Shown here in pieces: positions 5,408 through 6,458 of a stretch of 6,458 bases of DNA. The notes under the pieces are model-generated. The model did no database searches. It was not told the DNA's origin and saw nothing but the letters and a program-made list of their open reading frames with translations. The position numbers and the translations under genes are program-made. The DNA is from an uncultured Bacilli bacterium (GTDB lineage: Bacteria > Bacillota_I > Bacilli_A > RF39 > UBA660): positions 1-6,458 of the forward strand of contig CANQOD010000070.1 in NCBI GenBank assembly GCA_947625395.1, given 5' to 3'. Numbering within the stretch: position 1 is the stretch's first letter; each line of letters begins with the position of its first letter.

Positions 5408-6458
5408 GTGAAAATAACGGATTACTTAGAGCTGAATGAAAGATTAGAAACTCTTTTAGGACAAGATTGTTTTTATGTGCGTCATTTAGAGCTCTTTTTT
5501 CAAAAGGCTTATCAAATTGACCAACAGTGTTTGTTAGTAGAAGATGAAAAGGGGAATTTTATCCCGCCTAATTTTTATAAAACAAGTGGAAAAACAATTC
5601 CTCTAACGACTGGCTTGTCTATGATTCAACAATATTTAAAAGAAGTTTCTCCTGCTTTAGCTCAGGAATTTATCGATAAGCTGAACAATGGAGTGATTCA
5701 AATCAATTACAATGATGCAGCAAGTAGGGAAGATGCTATTTTAGAAAGCAATCAACACCCGATTCGTTTTTCCCATGCTTTCTTATCTAATAGAGAGAAT
5801 GGTCCCTTTTCTTTACTGGATGTGAGTAATGAAAAAACGAATTGTTTTTTCTTTGGGTGCCTAGTACATGAATTTATTCATTCTTATTTTATGGACCAAA
5901 CACAAGATAAAAAGGATGAATTCAATGAATTATATAGTATTTATTTTGAGTTTGATTTTCTGAGATTTTTAAAGGAACACCAAATGGATGATTCAGAACT
6001 TTTTCCTACGTTCTTTTTAAGATATCAAGATGTCTTGTACTTAGTGAAAAGTCAATTTTTAGATGTGACTGCTTTTTTATTGAAAAAACAAACAGAGGGC
6101 GTGATTGATAAAGAGAGCTATCACTTAGGACAGTTGTCTATTCAAAAAGAAGAGTATGATTCCACTTGTCAAACAGTCCTTTCTTCCTTGTATTATCCAC
6201 ACGCAGTTTTAAAGTCTGTGGAGTATTTGCTTGGAACGGTTTTAGGATATAGACTGAGTCAAAGGCATGAGGAACCTTTTGCCCAAAAGCTATTAGAAGT
6301 TGGTACAAGGCAAAATGAGGAAGATTTCTTTCAACGGTTACAAGGACTTGGCTTTAGTCGAAAGCAATTACTTGACTTGGATTTTGGAAATGTCATGAAT
6401 GCGCTTTATCAAGACTATTTAATACTTCATCATGACAAGGATTGCCAAACAGATTTTC
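5408..6458 (+). CDS. Compact HExxH metallopeptidase-like protein, M3/oligoendopeptidase F-like C-terminal half (3' end outside window)
   Basis: An open frame of 350 codons runs from GTG 5408 off the right edge. The zinc-peptidase motif VHEFIHSYF carries H154, E155 and H158. Downstream, NELYSIYFEFDFL (173-185) resembles the M3 EVASTFNE helix that supplies the third zinc ligand: E174 fits by motif, E181 by distance. Further on, YYPHAVLKSVEYLLGTVLGYRL (262-283) recalls the YxxxYxYxxG helix of oligoendopeptidase F. A segment ending in LLEVGTRQNEEDFFQRLQGLGF (295-316) matches its KxGGSxxPxxLLxxAGxD tail. An active zinc peptidase acting on peptides is thus plausible. Only about 150 residues precede HExxH, against more than 350 in PepF, so the N-terminal helical half is reduced or replaced. 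No signal peptide or membrane helix is evident, so it is probably cytosolic. It follows ychF by 59 bases without a terminator. The family call is from memory of motifs and is moderate; a pseudoenzyme or a distinct gluzincin family remains possible. Confidence 0.65.
   Translation, partial: MKITDYLELNERLETLLGQDCFYVRHLELFFQKAYQIDQQCLLVEDEKGNFIPPNFYKTSGKTIPLTTGLSMIQQYLKEVSPALAQEFIDKLNNGVIQINYNDAASREDAILESNQHPIRFSHAFLSNRENGPFSLLDVSNEKTNCFFFGCLVHEFIHSYFMDQTQDKKDEFNELYSIYFEFDFLRFLKEHQMDDSELFPTFFLRYQDVLYLVKSQFLDVTAFLLKKQTEGVIDKESYHLGQLSIQKEEYDSTCQTVLSSLYYPHAVLKSVEYLLGTVLGYRLSQRHEEPFAQKLLEVGTRQNEEDFFQRLQGLGFSRKQLLDLDFGNVMNALYQDYLILHHDKDCQTDF

Noticed and set aside
1..6458. parS centromere site near parAB
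   Set aside because: I scanned for TGTTTCACGTGAAACA and its CACGTG core and found no intact copy. Several GTGAAA half-matches lack the other arm.
1..6458. Mobile element, CRISPR array, or defence island
   Set aside because: There is no transposase or integrase, and no regularly spaced repeat array or terminal repeats. The genes are housekeeping in character with uniform AT-rich codon use.

Overview
The window looks like a chromosomal segment of a low-GC Gram-positive bacterium (Bacillota), probably close to the replication origin. It carries a Soj/Spo0J-type parA-parB pair with ychF close downstream. These neighbours, with a DUF951 gene between them, recall the origin region of Bacillus and its relatives. 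Codon use is AT-rich, Shine-Dalgarno sites are strong, and TGA is used as a stop, so the ordinary bacterial code applies. Genus cannot be fixed from the sequence; a host-associated Bacilli or Erysipelotrichia-like lineage is only a guess. All genes lie on the + strand.

Region 1 (1-4165) is a tightly packed five-gene run. It holds the 3' part of parA (ATPase), parB (CTP-dependent DNA clamp), an MscS-family mechanosensitive channel, a 65-residue DUF951 protein with a CxxC pair, and an AbgT-family 12-or-so-helix transporter. Consecutive genes overlap by 4 to 20 bases or are 9 bases apart, so the run is very likely one translationally coupled operon. It ends in an intrinsic terminator whose stem includes the last codons and the stop codon of the transporter gene.

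Region 2 (4166-4247) is a short control region. It has a perfect 24-bp palindrome followed by an extended -10 promoter for ychF. Region 3 (4248-5348) is ychF, the universally conserved OBG-family P-loop NTPase that binds ribosomes.

Region 4 (5349-5407) is a spacer built from two pairs of short direct repeats, with no visible terminator. Region 5 (5408-6458) is an open, GTG-started gene that runs off the window. It encodes a compact HExxH protein whose C-terminal half resembles M3 (oligoendopeptidase F-like) zinc peptidases. It is the least ordinary gene here.

The window contains housekeeping genes rather than an evident defence or mobile system. I saw no tRNA, rRNA, CRISPR array, insertion sequence or intact parS site.
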